Assembly (NCBI RefSeq): GCF_010093085.1
Contig: NZ_MSRC01000001.1
Span: 124,001-188,000, forward strand
DNA from: Bacillus sp. SKDU12
Lineage (GTDB): Bacteria; Bacillota; Bacilli; Bacillales; Bacillaceae
Length of the DNA stretch: 64,000 nucleotides
Direction: 5' to 3'
Shown: piece by piece, positions 19,163 through 28,286 of the stretch
Position numbering within the stretch: the first letter of the stretch is position 1
How the letters are laid out: the number at the start of each line of letters is the position of its first letter
Program-made: the position numbers and the translations under genes
Notes under the pieces: model-generated
The model's input: the letters and a program-made list of their open reading frames with translations, nothing else
Database searches by the model: none
Told to the model about the DNA's origin: nothing

Positions 19163-20092
19163 TTATGTTTTGATCTTTAGGGGTGAAGGACTCGATGCCA
19201 GACGAAACGGGGTGGTACCCATGATTTCTCCGTCAGCATGGAATGGAATTTTCCCCTTCGTGTAAAGCGTAATATCTTTTGCTTTAAACATCGTAACGCC
19301 GTCCATCTTTGTATGTTTTCCAAACGCCATCAGACATAAAAGCCAATACTTTTTCAAAAATGGCTGATTTTCAACGATCACGATATCAAATGCTTTCTCG
19401 CGCGGATTTGCAAGCGGAGCCGCCTTCATGCCGCCTCCGTAAAACGGATGGTTGGATACAATTGCAAACCAGACATCATGAAATTCTTGTGTCTCTCCTT
19501 CCATTGTACAAGCTAACGAAAACGGCTTAAAGGTCGCCGAGGCATGCAAATGGGATAGCGGATACACAAGAAATCGAAGGCGGAGAAAAAGAAAGAATCG
19601 CCGCAGCGGAAATTCCATCGCCTTTTTATTGACATATGCGTCAAACCCGATTCCGATATGATTCATAAAATAAAGAAGCTGTGATTTATCCTGAAGGAAA
19701 TGAACGCTCCCTAAATGAAAGGTTCTGGTTAACGGACGTTTTAGCTTTTTGATTTCCTGTATCAGATCGATTTTTTTAATCGAAAATCCTCTCGAAAAAT
19801 CATTGTACGCGCCCGCTGGCACGAAGCTCAATTCAATATCATCAACATCTTTCAGCCCGTTAACAACCTCGTGCATCGTTCCGTCTCCGCCAATGACGAT
19901 CAGGCGCTTGAGTTTATATTCCTGTATCGTTGAAATCTGCCTGGCGAGCACCTCAGCATGTCCCGGATGTTCAGTTAAAAAGGAGCGGTGCTCGACCTTT
20001 CGTTTGATCAATTCCTTTTGAATCGACTTCCAAACACGCAGTCCGTTTCGATGACCTGCTGTCGGATTAATAATAAAAAACCAATGGCTCAT
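19163..20092 (-). CDS. ytlR: YtlR, diacylglycerol-kinase-like lipid kinase
   Basis: Protein of 309 residues in the DagK/YegS/sphingosine-kinase family. It starts MSHWFFIINPTAGHRNG with the family's phosphate-loop motif NPTAG. The nucleotide motif is VIGGDGTMHEVVNGL (around residues 65-79), followed by LSFVPAGAYNDFSRGF. It is expected to phosphorylate a lipid at the membrane face; the substrate is unknown. I chose the ATG at 20092 because it follows AGGTGAGAG; a GTG three codons upstream is possible. It lies directly upstream of the amyX remnant and downstream of ytlQ. Confidence 0.9.
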   Translation of the reverse strand: MSHWFFIINPTAGHRNGLRVWKSIQKELIKRKVEHRSFLTEHPGHAEVLARQISTIQEYKLKRLIVIGGDGTMHEVVNGLKDVDDIELSFVPAGAYNDFSRGFSIKKIDLIQEIKKLKRPLTRTFHLGSVHFLQDKSQLLYFMNHIGIGFDAYVNKKAMEFPLRRFFLFLRLRFLVYPLSHLHASATFKPFSLACTMEGETQEFHDVWFAIVSNHPFYGGGMKAAPLANPREKAFDIVIVENQPFLKKYWLLCLMAFGKHTKMDGVTMFKAKDITLYTKGKIPFHADGEIMGTTPFRLASSPSPLKIKT

Positions 20093-20140
20093 CTCTCTCA
20101 CCTGCTTATGTTATGAGGCAACCGCTCAAATCGTTCTCTT

Positions 20141-21055
20141 CTACTCCAGCCACTCTTGTCTACGATAGGACTCAGACATGCAGTAAGACAACAGAGCCTT
20201 TGCAGCTTTCACCTGATGATGTTTAATCGGTGCAGTATTTTTCTTCTGCCGCTCAATCCATTCCTCCGCGTTTCGCTTATCTGCTATTTCTAAGCCGTAC
20301 GGCGGTTCCGGGTAATCGATGTATGACGATCTGCTCAGAAGCAATTTGCGAACCGGAATCTCAGCCTGTTTTTCCTTTACGATCTTTGAGACAACAGAGT
20401 CGGTTCGAAACAGGCTCAGGCCCGGATTTAACACTGATGCAGTCTGAGAGGCTGTTTTCTTCTCCCAAAAACGATTTTTAGACCCTATGTACACACTGTC
20501 TTCCTCCGCTTCTAAAAAAGAAACGCAATAAATCTCGAGAGGGGAAATAATCACAATGCTTAACTCAACCGCCGCCTGCTGAATTTGCAGCACAGGCTTA
20601 TACATAATGAAATAAGAATCAGGCAGCTGCTGAGTCAGATAACGCAATATGCGGTCCTGTTTCACCTGATTTGAAAGACGAGATATGTCTGAAAGAGTAG
20701 AGCTTGCCCATTTAAGCTGAAAGTCATATAAATGTCTTTTATAAAAAGACGCCAGCGCCATCCTGCTCTGCGGCAGCCTTACATGTATATCTTCATCTTC
20801 TTCAAACCATTGGTGTTTCTCTTCTTGTATATCGGCTTTTATCTCTTCTTTTCTTCTTTTCAATGAAAATTTTTTTCGTTTTTGTTCTGGTTCAGGCTCT
20901 TCGGCACCGGCTTGCCTTTTTTCATGCTGGCGCTCTGCTGCTTCTAACAGTGAATGCCAGCGCTCTTTTTTCAGCCGTACAAACTGGTTGATATAGTGGT
21001 AAGGATCTAGCTCATATCTCGATATATAATCATGAATTTTAATGATTTGTGCCAT
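20141..21055 (-). CDS. ytlQ: YtlQ, protein of unknown function
   Basis: Soluble protein of 304 residues ([20 protein letters not shown]). It has a very basic/acidic stretch at about residues 55-110 (Lys/Arg/Glu-rich, likely coiled or disordered) and a more globular C-terminal half. The latter resembles the nuclease-related (NERD-like) class in pattern ([19 protein letters not shown]), but I see no catalytic motif good enough to assign it. The start at 21055 follows GTGGAG; an upstream in-frame extension would overlap ytlP. It lies between ytlP and ytlR on the same strand. Confidence 0.82.
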   Translation of the reverse strand: MAQIIKIHDYISRYELDPYHYINQFVRLKKERWHSLLEAAERQHEKRQAGAEEPEPEQKRKKFSLKRRKEEIKADIQEEKHQWFEEDEDIHVRLPQSRMALASFYKRHLYDFQLKWASSTLSDISRLSNQVKQDRILRYLTQQLPDSYFIMYKPVLQIQQAAVELSIVIISPLEIYCVSFLEAEEDSVYIGSKNRFWEKKTASQTASVLNPGLSLFRTDSVVSKIVKEKQAEIPVRKLLLSRSSYIDYPEPPYGLEIADKRNAEEWIERQKKNTAPIKHHQVKAAKALLSYCMSESYRRQEWLE

Positions 21056-21080
21056 GTTCGTTTCTCCACTCCGCAATGTA

Positions 21081-21632
21081 TTAAGATAAATGAAATTTGA
21101 ATAGTTCCTCATATTTTGGTGACCGGTTTAAGTGTATTCGAAAGAGCGAAAACCTCTGGGCCATCATTGAAACCTCGCCGCGTTCAAATGGAACATGTGT
21201 CGGAAACCCTGCTTCACCTGTCCATTTTCTAGCCAGCGTCATATGGGGATGATACGGTCTTTTTTCCACTTGAAAATCGGCTTGAAGAACAGCCTGTTTT
21301 GTCTGTTCCCGCAACATGTCAAGCGTACTGTTTTTCTTTGGCTCCAGATGTAAAACACGTGGTCTTCTGCGGTCGCCGAATACATCTATTTGGCCAAACT
21401 CGATCGGAAACGAATCGGTTTCTGAAGCAATCGCAGCTAGTGAGCCTTCAAGCTGCTTGATTTGTGTCTCATCCGCCGCTCCGAGAAAAATTAATGTGAT
21501 ATGGTAGTCAAGCGGGTGTACCCATTTTTGAAACGTCAAAGCCGGCTCGTTTTTCGCAGCTTGGTAAATGGCATTCGCAATTCCCTCAGGAATAGGAACA
21601 CCGATGAAATAATGAGGCCGTATATCCGGCAT
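21081..21632 (-). CDS. ytlP: YtlP (ThpR), RNA 2',3'-cyclic phosphodiesterase
   Basis: 2H-phosphoesterase of 183 residues in the LigT/ThpR family. Both catalytic H-x-T-x motifs are present: YHITLIFLG (around residues 43-51) and [10 protein letters not shown] (around 129-138). It hydrolyses 2',3'-cyclic phosphates at RNA ends; older names call it 2'-5' RNA ligase. It is cytoplasmic. The ATG at 21632 follows GGGAGTG. It is first of the run ytlP-ytlQ-ytlR and divergent from ytkP. Confidence 0.93.
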   Translation of the reverse strand: MPDIRPHYFIGVPIPEGIANAIYQAAKNEPALTFQKWVHPLDYHITLIFLGAADETQIKQLEGSLAAIASETDSFPIEFGQIDVFGDRRRPRVLHLEPKKNSTLDMLREQTKQAVLQADFQVEKRPYHPHMTLARKWTGEAGFPTHVPFERGEVSMMAQRFSLFRIHLNRSPKYEELFKFHLS

Positions 21633-21780
21633 CCGTCTGACACTCCCTTCTCTGACAGCTATTATTTTATCAATAAAGAGGCTGTGCGAATAGAGGAACA
21701 GTGTATGAAAACACTCTCCTACAAACGTTTATTATGTTAGGATATTATATGACACTTGTTTTATTCAGAAAGGAATGACA

Positions 21781-22716
21781 ATGTTGAAAATCGTTAAAAA
21801 CACAGCAGAACTGATAGGAGACACACCGCTTGTGAGATTGAATCGGCTTCAGCCGGAAAACGCGGCTCAAGTCTATTTAAAGCTTGAATACTTCAATCCA
21901 AGCGGCAGTGTGAAAGACAGAGCTGCTTATCATATGATTATAGAAGCAGAACAAAACGGTTTGCTTAAGCCGGGCTCAGTCATTATAGAGCCGACAAGCG
22001 GAAATACCGGAATCGGGCTCGCCATGAATGCAGCTGCACGCGGCTACAAAGCGATTTTAGTCATGCCTGATACGATGACGAAGGAACGGATAAACCTGCT
22101 AAAAGCTTACGGTGCAGAGGTTGTATTAACACCCGGAGCGGAAAGAATGCCAGGCAGCATTAAGAAAGCGAAGGAGCTTGCCGAACAAATTCCGAACAGC
22201 TATATACCAATGCAGTTTGATAATACCGCCAATCCTGACGCACACCGAAAAACAACGGCTCCTGAAATTGCCCGGGCAATAGAGGAAATCGGAAAACCGC
22301 TCGGCGCTTTTGTAGCATCTTCCGGAACGGGAGGAACCATTACAGGAACAGGTGAAGCGCTCAAAGAGCTTTTTCCTGATATTACGGTTCATGTTGTCGA
22401 GCCTGAAGGTTCACCTGTATTATCTGGAGGGAAACCCGGCGCCCATAAGCTTGTTGGGACGAGTCCAGGTTTTATACCTCCGATTTTAAATCAAGATGTA
22501 TATGATGAGATTATCAAAATTTCTGATGAAGACGCCTATACGACGACAAGACGCCTTGCCGCTGAAGAAGGAATCCTTGTCGGACCTTCTTCAGGCGCTG
22601 CCTGCTTCGCGGCAATCGAAACAGCGAAACGCCTCTCTCCTGACCAAGTTGTGGTTTGCATGACTGCCGATACAGGGGAACGGTATTTATCAACTGATTT
22701 ATGGTCATTAGTTTAA
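21781..22716 (+). CDS. ytkP: YtkP, cysteine synthase-like PLP enzyme
   Basis: Fold-type II PLP enzyme of 311 residues resembling O-acetylserine thiol-lyase CysK. The PLP lysine is in NPSGSVKDRAAYHMI (Lys near residue 41), the substrate-binding loop is EPTSGNTGIGLAM, and the phosphate-binding loop is SSGTGGTITGTGEAL. The C-terminus GPSSGAACFAA holds the Ser contacting the PLP nitrogen. It probably acts as a cysteine synthase paralogue; physiological role uncertain. The start at 21781 has better spacing from AGAAAGGA than the ATG two codons earlier. It converges with ytjP. Confidence 0.92.
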   Translation: MLKIVKNTAELIGDTPLVRLNRLQPENAAQVYLKLEYFNPSGSVKDRAAYHMIIEAEQNGLLKPGSVIIEPTSGNTGIGLAMNAAARGYKAILVMPDTMTKERINLLKAYGAEVVLTPGAERMPGSIKKAKELAEQIPNSYIPMQFDNTANPDAHRKTTAPEIARAIEEIGKPLGAFVASSGTGGTITGTGEALKELFPDITVHVVEPEGSPVLSGGKPGAHKLVGTSPGFIPPILNQDVYDEIIKISDEDAYTTTRRLAAEEGILVGPSSGAACFAAIETAKRLSPDQVVVCMTADTGERYLSTDLWSLV

Positions 22717-22750
22717 AAAAGGACTGGCTTCCGCAGAAGCCGGTCCTTTT
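22714..22750. terminator. Bidirectional terminator between ytkP and ytjP
   Basis: AAAAGGACtGGCTT and AAGCCgGTCCTTTT form a long stem with a 6-base loop and flanking A/T runs, overlapping the ends of both convergent genes. Confidence 0.88.
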
Positions 22751-24140
22751 ATTTCGCCAGTTCATAGATCGCCTGCGCATATAACGCTGTCGATCTGAGC
22801 AAATCATCAATTTCGATATATTCATCCTTTTGATGTGCACTGTCAGGGCGTCCTGGGAACAGAGGGCCGAAAGCGACACCGGCTTTTAAAGATCTGGCAT
22901 AAGTCCCGCCGCCGATTGAGATTAAATCAGCTTTTTTACCGAGCTGGCTTTCATAAACCATTTGCAGAGTTTTGACTAACGGATGGTCTGCTGATACATG
23001 ATGCGGCTTGCTGTCCTTGAAATCTCCCAGCTCAAATTCAGATGCGCTTTCAAATACATTACGGATCACTTTGCTTTCTGCGGTCACAGGATAGCGGATA
23101 TTGATCCCTAGCTTGCCTCCTTGCCCTTTCGAATAACGAAGTGTTCCGACATTTAATGTCAGCTCTCCGCTAATGTCATCCTCACAGTCGATATTTAGTT
23201 TCTTCCCTCTCGTATCGTCTGAAAACTTGTCTGTTACAACGTGCACAAACTGCTGTCCTGCTTCGTCAAGCTTAGTCTGCTGCAAAAATTCACATAGTAA
23301 AAGGCCGGCATTAATTCCATTATTCGGTTCCATCGCATGGCAGGAAACCCCGAACATACGCAAAATGAGCTGGCCGTTCTCTATTGCAGCTTCACCTTTT
23401 TGATCTGTCGTGTGAAGCATGTTTTTAAACGAAGCAAGAATTTCTTCTTTTTTCGGTCCTTCAATGACAGCTTCCGCAGCGTCAGGCACCATGTTCAAGC
23501 GGAGGCCTGATTGAAATGAGACAAGCACTGCTTCTGAATCGGATTGGATTGAGCGAAGCGGGATGAATAATGAAGCATCAATGATTCCTTTTTCCGCGTT
23601 AATAATCGGAAAATCGGCATCCGGCGCAAACCCCATTGCCGGCATTTCTTCATGCTTGAAATAATGCTCCACACATCTCCAATCGCTTTCTTCATCAGTT
23701 CCAATAATAATTCTGACACGCTTGGACAGGGGCAGATTCATATCTTTTACAATTTTCAGCGCGTAAAACGCCGCCATCGTCGGACCTTTGTCATCAATAG
23801 CGCCTCTTGCATAAATCCGTCCGTTGCGTATATCCGCTGAAAATGGATCACTCGTCCAGCCGTCCCCTGGCGGCACAACATCAACATGGCAAAGTACACC
23901 GACAATCTCATCGCCCTCGCCCCATTCAATATGTCCTGCGAAGCCGTCAAGGTTTTTAGTTGTAAAGCCTTCTTTGTCTCCGAGCTCCAATAGTGACGTC
24001 AAACTGGCATTTACTCCCTCCCCAAACGGTTTGCCGGGTCCTGCGGTTGTGTCATCCATTACACTGTTGATTCTCAAAAACTTCTGGGTATCACGAATTA
24101 AATCTTCTTTTTTCCTGATCACTTCAACTTCCCAGTTCAT
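22749..24140 (-). CDS. ytjP: YtjP, M20-family dipeptidase
   Basis: M20A peptidase of 463 residues, PepV/Sapep type, with a dinuclear metal site. Motifs are VGVLCHVDVVPPGDGWTSDP (first ligand His and catalytic Asp), RGAIDDKGPTMAAFYALK (bridging Asp) and IGTDEESDWRCVEHY (catalytic Glu pair). The C-terminal ligand His is in FPGRPDSAHQKDEYI. It cleaves dipeptides in the cytoplasm. The start at 24140 (MNWEVEVIRKK) is fixed by AAAGGGGAAC; an 11-codon upstream extension lacks a ribosome site. It is divergent from pbuO. Confidence 0.94.
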   Translation of the reverse strand: MNWEVEVIRKKEDLIRDTQKFLRINSVMDDTTAGPGKPFGEGVNASLTSLLELGDKEGFTTKNLDGFAGHIEWGEGDEIVGVLCHVDVVPPGDGWTSDPFSADIRNGRIYARGAIDDKGPTMAAFYALKIVKDMNLPLSKRVRIIIGTDEESDWRCVEHYFKHEEMPAMGFAPDADFPIINAEKGIIDASLFIPLRSIQSDSEAVLVSFQSGLRLNMVPDAAEAVIEGPKKEEILASFKNMLHTTDQKGEAAIENGQLILRMFGVSCHAMEPNNGINAGLLLCEFLQQTKLDEAGQQFVHVVTDKFSDDTRGKKLNIDCEDDISGELTLNVGTLRYSKGQGGKLGINIRYPVTAESKVIRNVFESASEFELGDFKDSKPHHVSADHPLVKTLQMVYESQLGKKADLISIGGGTYARSLKAGVAFGPLFPGRPDSAHQKDEYIEIDDLLRSTALYAQAIYELAK

Positions 24141-24182
24141 AACGTTCCCCTTTCCGCAAGAAACCACTTGCAAAAACTAAAT

Positions 24183-24225
24183 AAAACGAATAATATTAAT
24201 GTGATTTTGTTAAATTGTTCGTAAT
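24183..24225. promoter_or_regulatory. Candidate PurR operator (PurBox pair) before pbuO
   Basis: AAAACGAATAAT (24183-24194) and its inverted partner, read on the minus strand as AATTACGAACAATT (24212-24225), are separated by 17 bases. This fits the Bacillus PurBox arrangement: two CGAA-containing boxes in opposite orientation with a 16-17 base gap. pbuO is a known PurR target. Each box is an imperfect match. Confidence 0.6.
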
Positions 24226-24236
24226 TGGAGGATACT

Positions 24237-25535
24237 ATGTTTCATCTAAAAGAGCAGCAAACATCCATAAAGCAAGAAATCATAGCAGGGCTGACAACCT
24301 TTTTCACAATGGTCTATATCGTCGTGGTTAACCCAGTCATTCTGGCTAACGCCGGGGTTCCTTTCGACCAGGTTTTCACCGCAACGATTATTGCCTCCAT
24401 TGTCGGGACGCTGTGGATGGCCCTTGCAGCAAATTATCCGATTGCTATTGCGCCGGGCATGGGCTTGAACGCTTATTTAGCCTTTCATGTCGTAAGCGCA
24501 AGCGATGGCGGAATCACATACGCTACAGCGTTCAGCGCTGTGTTTACAGCAGGGGTTCTCTTCATTATTTTATCGTTAACGCCTCTAAGAAAACAACTTA
24601 TAGAAGCGATTCCAAACAATTTAAAATACGGGATCACAACAGGCATCGGGCTGTTTATCGCTTTTATCGGTTTGCGGCAGGCCGGAATTGTGGCAGCTGA
24701 TGAATCAAATTTGGTTACACTCGGTAATTTACACTCACCAGGTGTAATTTTAACACTGATCGGGCTTTTGCTCAGTGTGGTTCTGATGGTTTTGAATGTC
24801 AGCGGAGCCTTATTTATCGGAATGGCGGCGACGGCTTTAATCGCCTTTTTTACCGGCCAGCTGCATTTGCCGAAAGGGCTTATGTCTCTCCCTCATTTGC
24901 CGGACGGGCTGATCATCGCAAATCCGTTTTCCGCTTTTGGAGACGTCATACATCATGGCCTGTACGCCGTTGTCTTTTCTTTTCTATTGGTCACAATTTT
25001 CGATACGACCGGCACAATGATCGGTGTTGCAGAGCAAGCTGGGCTGATGAAGAACAACAAGCTGCCAAACGTGCGAAAAGCGCTGCTTGCTGATTCAACA
25101 GCGACAACAGTAGGCGCTGTTTTCGGCACAAGTCCAACAACGGCATTTATCGAATCTTCCGCTGGTGTCGCAGCCGGAGGAAGAACAGGGCTTACCGCTT
25201 TGACTGTTGCGGTGCTGTTTGCAGTTTCAATGTTTTTCAGTCCGCTCGTCAGTGCCTTATCCGGTATCGCCGCTATCACCTCTCCTGCTTTGATTATCGT
25301 CGGCAGCCTGATGATGAGTTCTGTTTCTCATATCAAATGGAAAGAAATGGATGATGCGTTTCCTGCGTTTCTCGTTATTTTGGCCATGCCTTTGACATCA
25401 AGCATCTCTACAGGAATTGCGCTTGGGTTTATTTCATATCCAATCGTTAAAGCAGCGCGGGGAAAATGGAGAGAGATTCATCCGCTCGTTATTGTTTTCG
25501 CTATTCTGTTTTTCATCCAGCTGTTCATTTTATAA
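24237..25535 (+). CDS. pbuO: PbuO (YtiP), guanine/hypoxanthine permease
   Basis: Integral membrane transporter of 432 residues in the AzgA-like branch of the NCS2 family, importing purine bases with protons. It starts MFHLKEQQTSIKQEIIAGL and has about 12 hydrophobic segments. Family motifs are FFTMVYIVVVNPVILANAG, IAPGMGLNAYLAF, VTIFDTTGTMIGVAEQAGL and GTSPTTAFIESSAGVAAGGR, the last two being the substrate-binding region. The start at 24237 follows TTGGAGGATACT. A candidate PurR operator lies just upstream, which fits repression when purines are plentiful. Confidence 0.95.
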   Translation: MFHLKEQQTSIKQEIIAGLTTFFTMVYIVVVNPVILANAGVPFDQVFTATIIASIVGTLWMALAANYPIAIAPGMGLNAYLAFHVVSASDGGITYATAFSAVFTAGVLFIILSLTPLRKQLIEAIPNNLKYGITTGIGLFIAFIGLRQAGIVAADESNLVTLGNLHSPGVILTLIGLLLSVVLMVLNVSGALFIGMAATALIAFFTGQLHLPKGLMSLPHLPDGLIIANPFSAFGDVIHHGLYAVVFSFLLVTIFDTTGTMIGVAEQAGLMKNNKLPNVRKALLADSTATTVGAVFGTSPTTAFIESSAGVAAGGRTGLTALTVAVLFAVSMFFSPLVSALSGIAAITSPALIIVGSLMMSSVSHIKWKEMDDAFPAFLVILAMPLTSSISTGIALGFISYPIVKAARGKWREIHPLVIVFAILFFIQLFIL

Positions 25536-25542
25536 CCTGTAC

Positions 25543-25575
25543 AAAAACCCCAAACGTCAGCGTTTGGGGTTTTTA
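25543..25575. terminator. Bidirectional terminator between pbuO and ythQ
   Basis: AAAAACCCCAAACG-tcag-CGTTTGGGGTTTTT is a perfect hairpin with A/T runs on both arms, shared by the convergent genes. Confidence 0.92.
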
Positions 25576-26730
25576 TGTAAACAATAAAGAAATAGCGGCC
25601 GCTATATAACAGCAGGCAGAAAATGCATAGTGCAGCGTGTTAATACAGCTTTTTCGGGCTCGGTAGTACTCATCACTTTCCTTATCGGCGCCGATTAAAA
25701 AAGGAGCATCCATGATCTTGTCAAACATAAGCGTTAGAAGAAAACGGCATACACCTGTATACACCAACAGCGCAATCAGCTTCAGCCCAATCGGGAAGAC
25801 AACTATTAGAACGGTGAACGCTGACAATAACATGTACATGTGCCTCATATACTCGCCATTCCTCAGCATGACTTTGAAAAACAACTCCTTATAGCCTGTA
25901 CAGATTGTTCTTTTTTTAAATATCCTTCTTGAATTCCGGTATAGGAATGGTTTTCTTCTCATCCTGTCTTTCACCTTCGGGACCCCTGTCTCCTGGCTCA
26001 TCATCATCACAAGTCCAGCAAGCGCCAACTTGCTTTTTTTCTCTTCAATCACCTCTGCTTCGAAACCCGAGATTGAAGCTGCCTTTTTTAAACCGCGGCC
26101 AAATGCGAAAATCAAAAACAAAATGCCAATGAGCGCAAGCAAACGCCAATCACTAAAAGCGATCAGGACAGCAGAACCAGAGAAAAGAACGGCTTTGAGA
26201 AGAATACCGCCAATCCATCTCGACATGGTGCGCGGCCACCTGATCCTGTCTTGCTTCAAGGATAAAAAGAATATATGGAGACCAAACAAATAACACAATA
26301 GAGCAGCGCTTTCTGCCAGCGTAAGGTGAACAGAATGACCGATAAAGGGAAAAACAACGAAAAAGAGCAGCAGCCATTTAGCCAGCGTGACAAAAAAAGA
26401 ATACACTAGCGCAAACCGTTTGAGCTGATAGATCATCTCTTTCTTTTGCAGCAAAAATACTTTGTCCGCTTCCATTACAAACGTATGAATTGTGCCTGTA
26501 CACACGATCAACGCACACACAGCGTACAGCCATCTCCATTCTATTATCTCCGACCACTCATAAAAAAGGCCGCTTCCGTTCAGCAAATCAACATACTGAT
26601 AGATGACGAAAACAAGCGCCGGCAAAACAATGTAGAGAGCAACCGTCCAGTCTATGACCGCATGCATCACCTTAAACTGATATCTGTAATGGTCAAACAG
26701 CCTTCGAACAAACAGCGCTCGCCCATTCAT
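25573..26730 (-). CDS. ythQ: YthQ, ABC transporter permease (EcsB-like)
   Basis: Membrane protein of 385 residues with about eight hydrophobic segments grouped in an N-terminal and a C-terminal block, separated by a basic cytoplasmic loop (KVKDRMRRKPFLYRNSRRIF). The pattern and the partner ATPase match EcsB-type ABC permeases; the substrate is unknown. It overlaps ythP by four bases (ATGA), a sign of translational coupling. Direction of transport cannot be seen, but no substrate-binding protein is encoded nearby, so export or a regulatory role is more likely. Confidence 0.9.
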   Translation of the reverse strand: MNGRALFVRRLFDHYRYQFKVMHAVIDWTVALYIVLPALVFVIYQYVDLLNGSGLFYEWSEIIEWRWLYAVCALIVCTGTIHTFVMEADKVFLLQKKEMIYQLKRFALVYSFFVTLAKWLLLFFVVFPFIGHSVHLTLAESAALLCYLFGLHIFFLSLKQDRIRWPRTMSRWIGGILLKAVLFSGSAVLIAFSDWRLLALIGILFLIFAFGRGLKKAASISGFEAEVIEEKKSKLALAGLVMMMSQETGVPKVKDRMRRKPFLYRNSRRIFKKRTICTGYKELFFKVMLRNGEYMRHMYMLLSAFTVLIVVFPIGLKLIALLVYTGVCRFLLTLMFDKIMDAPFLIGADKESDEYYRARKSCINTLHYAFSACCYIAAAISLLFT

Positions 26731-27434
26731 GATCGATCACCTTGAACCGCCTTATAAAAACAATCAAGCAATGACTGCCCCTCTGATCCAGTCTGTTCCT
26801 GAATATCTTTTAACGTGCCTTGGAGAAAAACAGATCCTTTCTCAATCATGTAAAAACGATCGCACATTTTTTCTGCGGTATCGAGTACATGCGTGCACAT
26901 GAGGATGCCGGCTCCCCTCTCTTTTTCAGCTTTAAGCATGTCCACAAAACATTTCGTTGATAATGGATCAAGGCCGATAAATGGCTCATCGATCACATAC
27001 ATATCCGGTTTAGAAAGAAAAGCCTGGATCAGCATCAGTTTTTGCTGCATGCCTTTTGAAAACGTGACAGGCAGTTCATGCCGAACGTGGTCAAGCGAAA
27101 ACGTCTGCAGCAGGCTTTCGGCACGCGAAAATTCATGCTCTCCAATACCGCGGAGCGTGCTGATCAGATCCAAGTGCTCCCATAGCGTCAGCTCTTCATA
27201 AAAGGCCGGATGTTCAGGAATATATGCAAATGAACAGTCGTTCCAGGCAATATTCCCTTTAAAGTCTTCTGAAAGGCCGAGTATCGCTTTGATCGCGGTG
27301 CTTTTTCCGGCGCCGTTAGCCCCGATTAACCCGACCATCTCTCCTTTTCCGACTTCCAAAAAAACATCAGCAAGAACTTTTTTTCGGCTAGTATATCCTG
27401 CCTGTTCAATTGAGGCCTCAAGCAATTTTGTCAA
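26727..27434 (-). CDS. ythP: YthP, ABC transporter ATP-binding protein
   Basis: ABC ATPase of 235 residues, EcsA-like. Walker A is GANGAGKSTAIKAI (around residues 38-51), Walker B is MYVIDEPFIGLDPLS, and the H-loop is MCTHVLDTAE. The signature motif reads TFSKGMQQKL, a divergent form of LSGGQ. It starts with TTG at 27434, seven bases after GGAGGTGG. It is first gene of ythPQ. The decayed Q of the signature (SKGMQQ) is normal for this subfamily. Confidence 0.92.
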   Translation of the reverse strand: MTKLLEASIEQAGYTSRKKVLADVFLEVGKGEMVGLIGANGAGKSTAIKAILGLSEDFKGNIAWNDCSFAYIPEHPAFYEELTLWEHLDLISTLRGIGEHEFSRAESLLQTFSLDHVRHELPVTFSKGMQQKLMLIQAFLSKPDMYVIDEPFIGLDPLSTKCFVDMLKAEKERGAGILMCTHVLDTAEKMCDRFYMIEKGSVFLQGTLKDIQEQTGSEGQSLLDCFYKAVQGDRS

Positions 27435-27723
27435 TTTTCATCCACCTCCAAAATTTACTACGAAAAAGAATAAAAAAAGTTCCTGTAACCATAATAATAT
27501 TGTGTCGAAATACATAGTAATCCAACAAGGATGGCCGCACAGCTTAAATTGGAAAAAATTTAATAGAAGTTATCTCTAGATTCATCACTGCGGTATCGTG
27601 TATAATAAGGGCGAATTATCTAAAAACTTCACATGTCTGCCTTAGTTGTAATTTTGTACGCAGTTGATAGTCGTGAGTTGTGGTTAGTCAAGTCCATCCG
27701 ATCTTATGATAGGGAGTGGTTTT

Positions 27724-27945
27724 TTGAAACCTTCAACAAACCGTATGCTAACTCGAATCAAATCAGTTTATATGTTTATACAAGAAAAAGGCCTTGTGAC
27801 AACACAAGAACTGGTTGATGAATTCGGCATTACACCTAGAACGATTCAAAGAGACTTAAATGTGTTGGCATATAATGATCTTGTTCATAGTCCAAGCCGT
27901 GGCAAGTGGGAGACAACGAGAAAGAAAGTAAAGATTACATCATAA
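27724..27945 (+). CDS. ytzE: YtzE, truncated DeoR-type regulator
   Basis: Small DNA-binding protein of 73 residues consisting only of a DeoR-family winged helix-turn-helix (MLTRIKSVYMFIQEKGLVTT, then TPRTIQRDLNVLAYNDLVH as recognition part). The usual C-terminal sugar-phosphate sensor domain is absent. The same short form occurs in B. subtilis, so this is the normal size there. It starts with TTG at 27724, spaced after AGGGAGTGG. TATAAT at 27601-27606 is a likely -10 element but without a convincing -35. Target genes unknown. Confidence 0.88.
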   Translation: MKPSTNRMLTRIKSVYMFIQEKGLVTTQELVDEFGITPRTIQRDLNVLAYNDLVHSPSRGKWETTRKKVKITS

Positions 27946-28034
27946 ATTAAAAAATTACATAGGGCCGCCTGCGCGCGGCCTGATAAATACAGGGTGACGA
28001 AACTTCTGACCCTTGTTTTTGCGTGTTTATAAAT

Positions 28035-28064
28035 AAAAAAATCCCGCATGGAATGCGGGATTTT
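28035..28064. terminator. Hairpin, first of a duplicated pair
   Basis: AATCCCGCAT-gga-ATGCGGGATT is a perfect stem with A7 on the left and T4 on the right, so the stronger terminator reads on the minus strand. A nearly identical hairpin occurs at 28258-28286. Confidence 0.75.
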
Positions 28065-28084
28065 GTCATCTTTATTCAGCGTGA

Positions 28085-28286
28085 TTGAAAACTTTTGATG
28101 TCTAGGAAGGGCGAGCATAGGAGCAGACTTTCACAGGAGGTGATGACGGCGGTGTTTAGGCAGGACGCCTAAGCATGTAAGCTGCCGTTCCTTTCATCAT
28201 TCGTGAGCACCGACGCACAGGCCTGACAACGAATGCAAGAGTTTGTCGACACGCTGAAATCCCGCATGGAAATGCGGGATTTTTCA
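28085..28286 (+). ncRNA. Structured intergenic region, candidate small RNA or 3' UTR
   Basis: This 200-base stretch has no credible gene but dense secondary structure. TGATGACGGC (28141-28150) pairs with GCCGT and TCATCA (28184-28199) around an inner stem TTAGGC/GCCTAA (28156-28172). CATTCG (28198) can alternatively pair with CGAATG (28230). It ends in a hairpin AATCCCGCAT/ATGCGGGATT followed by T5 on the plus strand (28258-28285). A matching hairpin with a minus-strand T run lies at 28035-28064, so the same region could equally be the 3' UTR of ytzG. I found no convincing promoter and do not recognise an Rfam-type family. Confidence 0.4.

Noticed and set aside
27885-28118. 77-codon minus-strand frame overlapping the end of ytzE
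   Set aside because: It reads through a terminator hairpin, overlaps ytzE antisense and has no ribosome site.
28142-28171. Tiny frame MTAVFRQDA directly after AGGAGGTG
   Set aside because: The ATG touches the ribosome-binding-like sequence with no spacing, and the frame lies in a strong RNA stem. It is more likely structural RNA than a peptide gene.
28035-28286. The repeated CCCGCAT hairpins as a CRISPR or mobile-element end
   Set aside because: There are only two copies, each works as a terminator, there are no regular spacers and no transposase or cas gene nearby.
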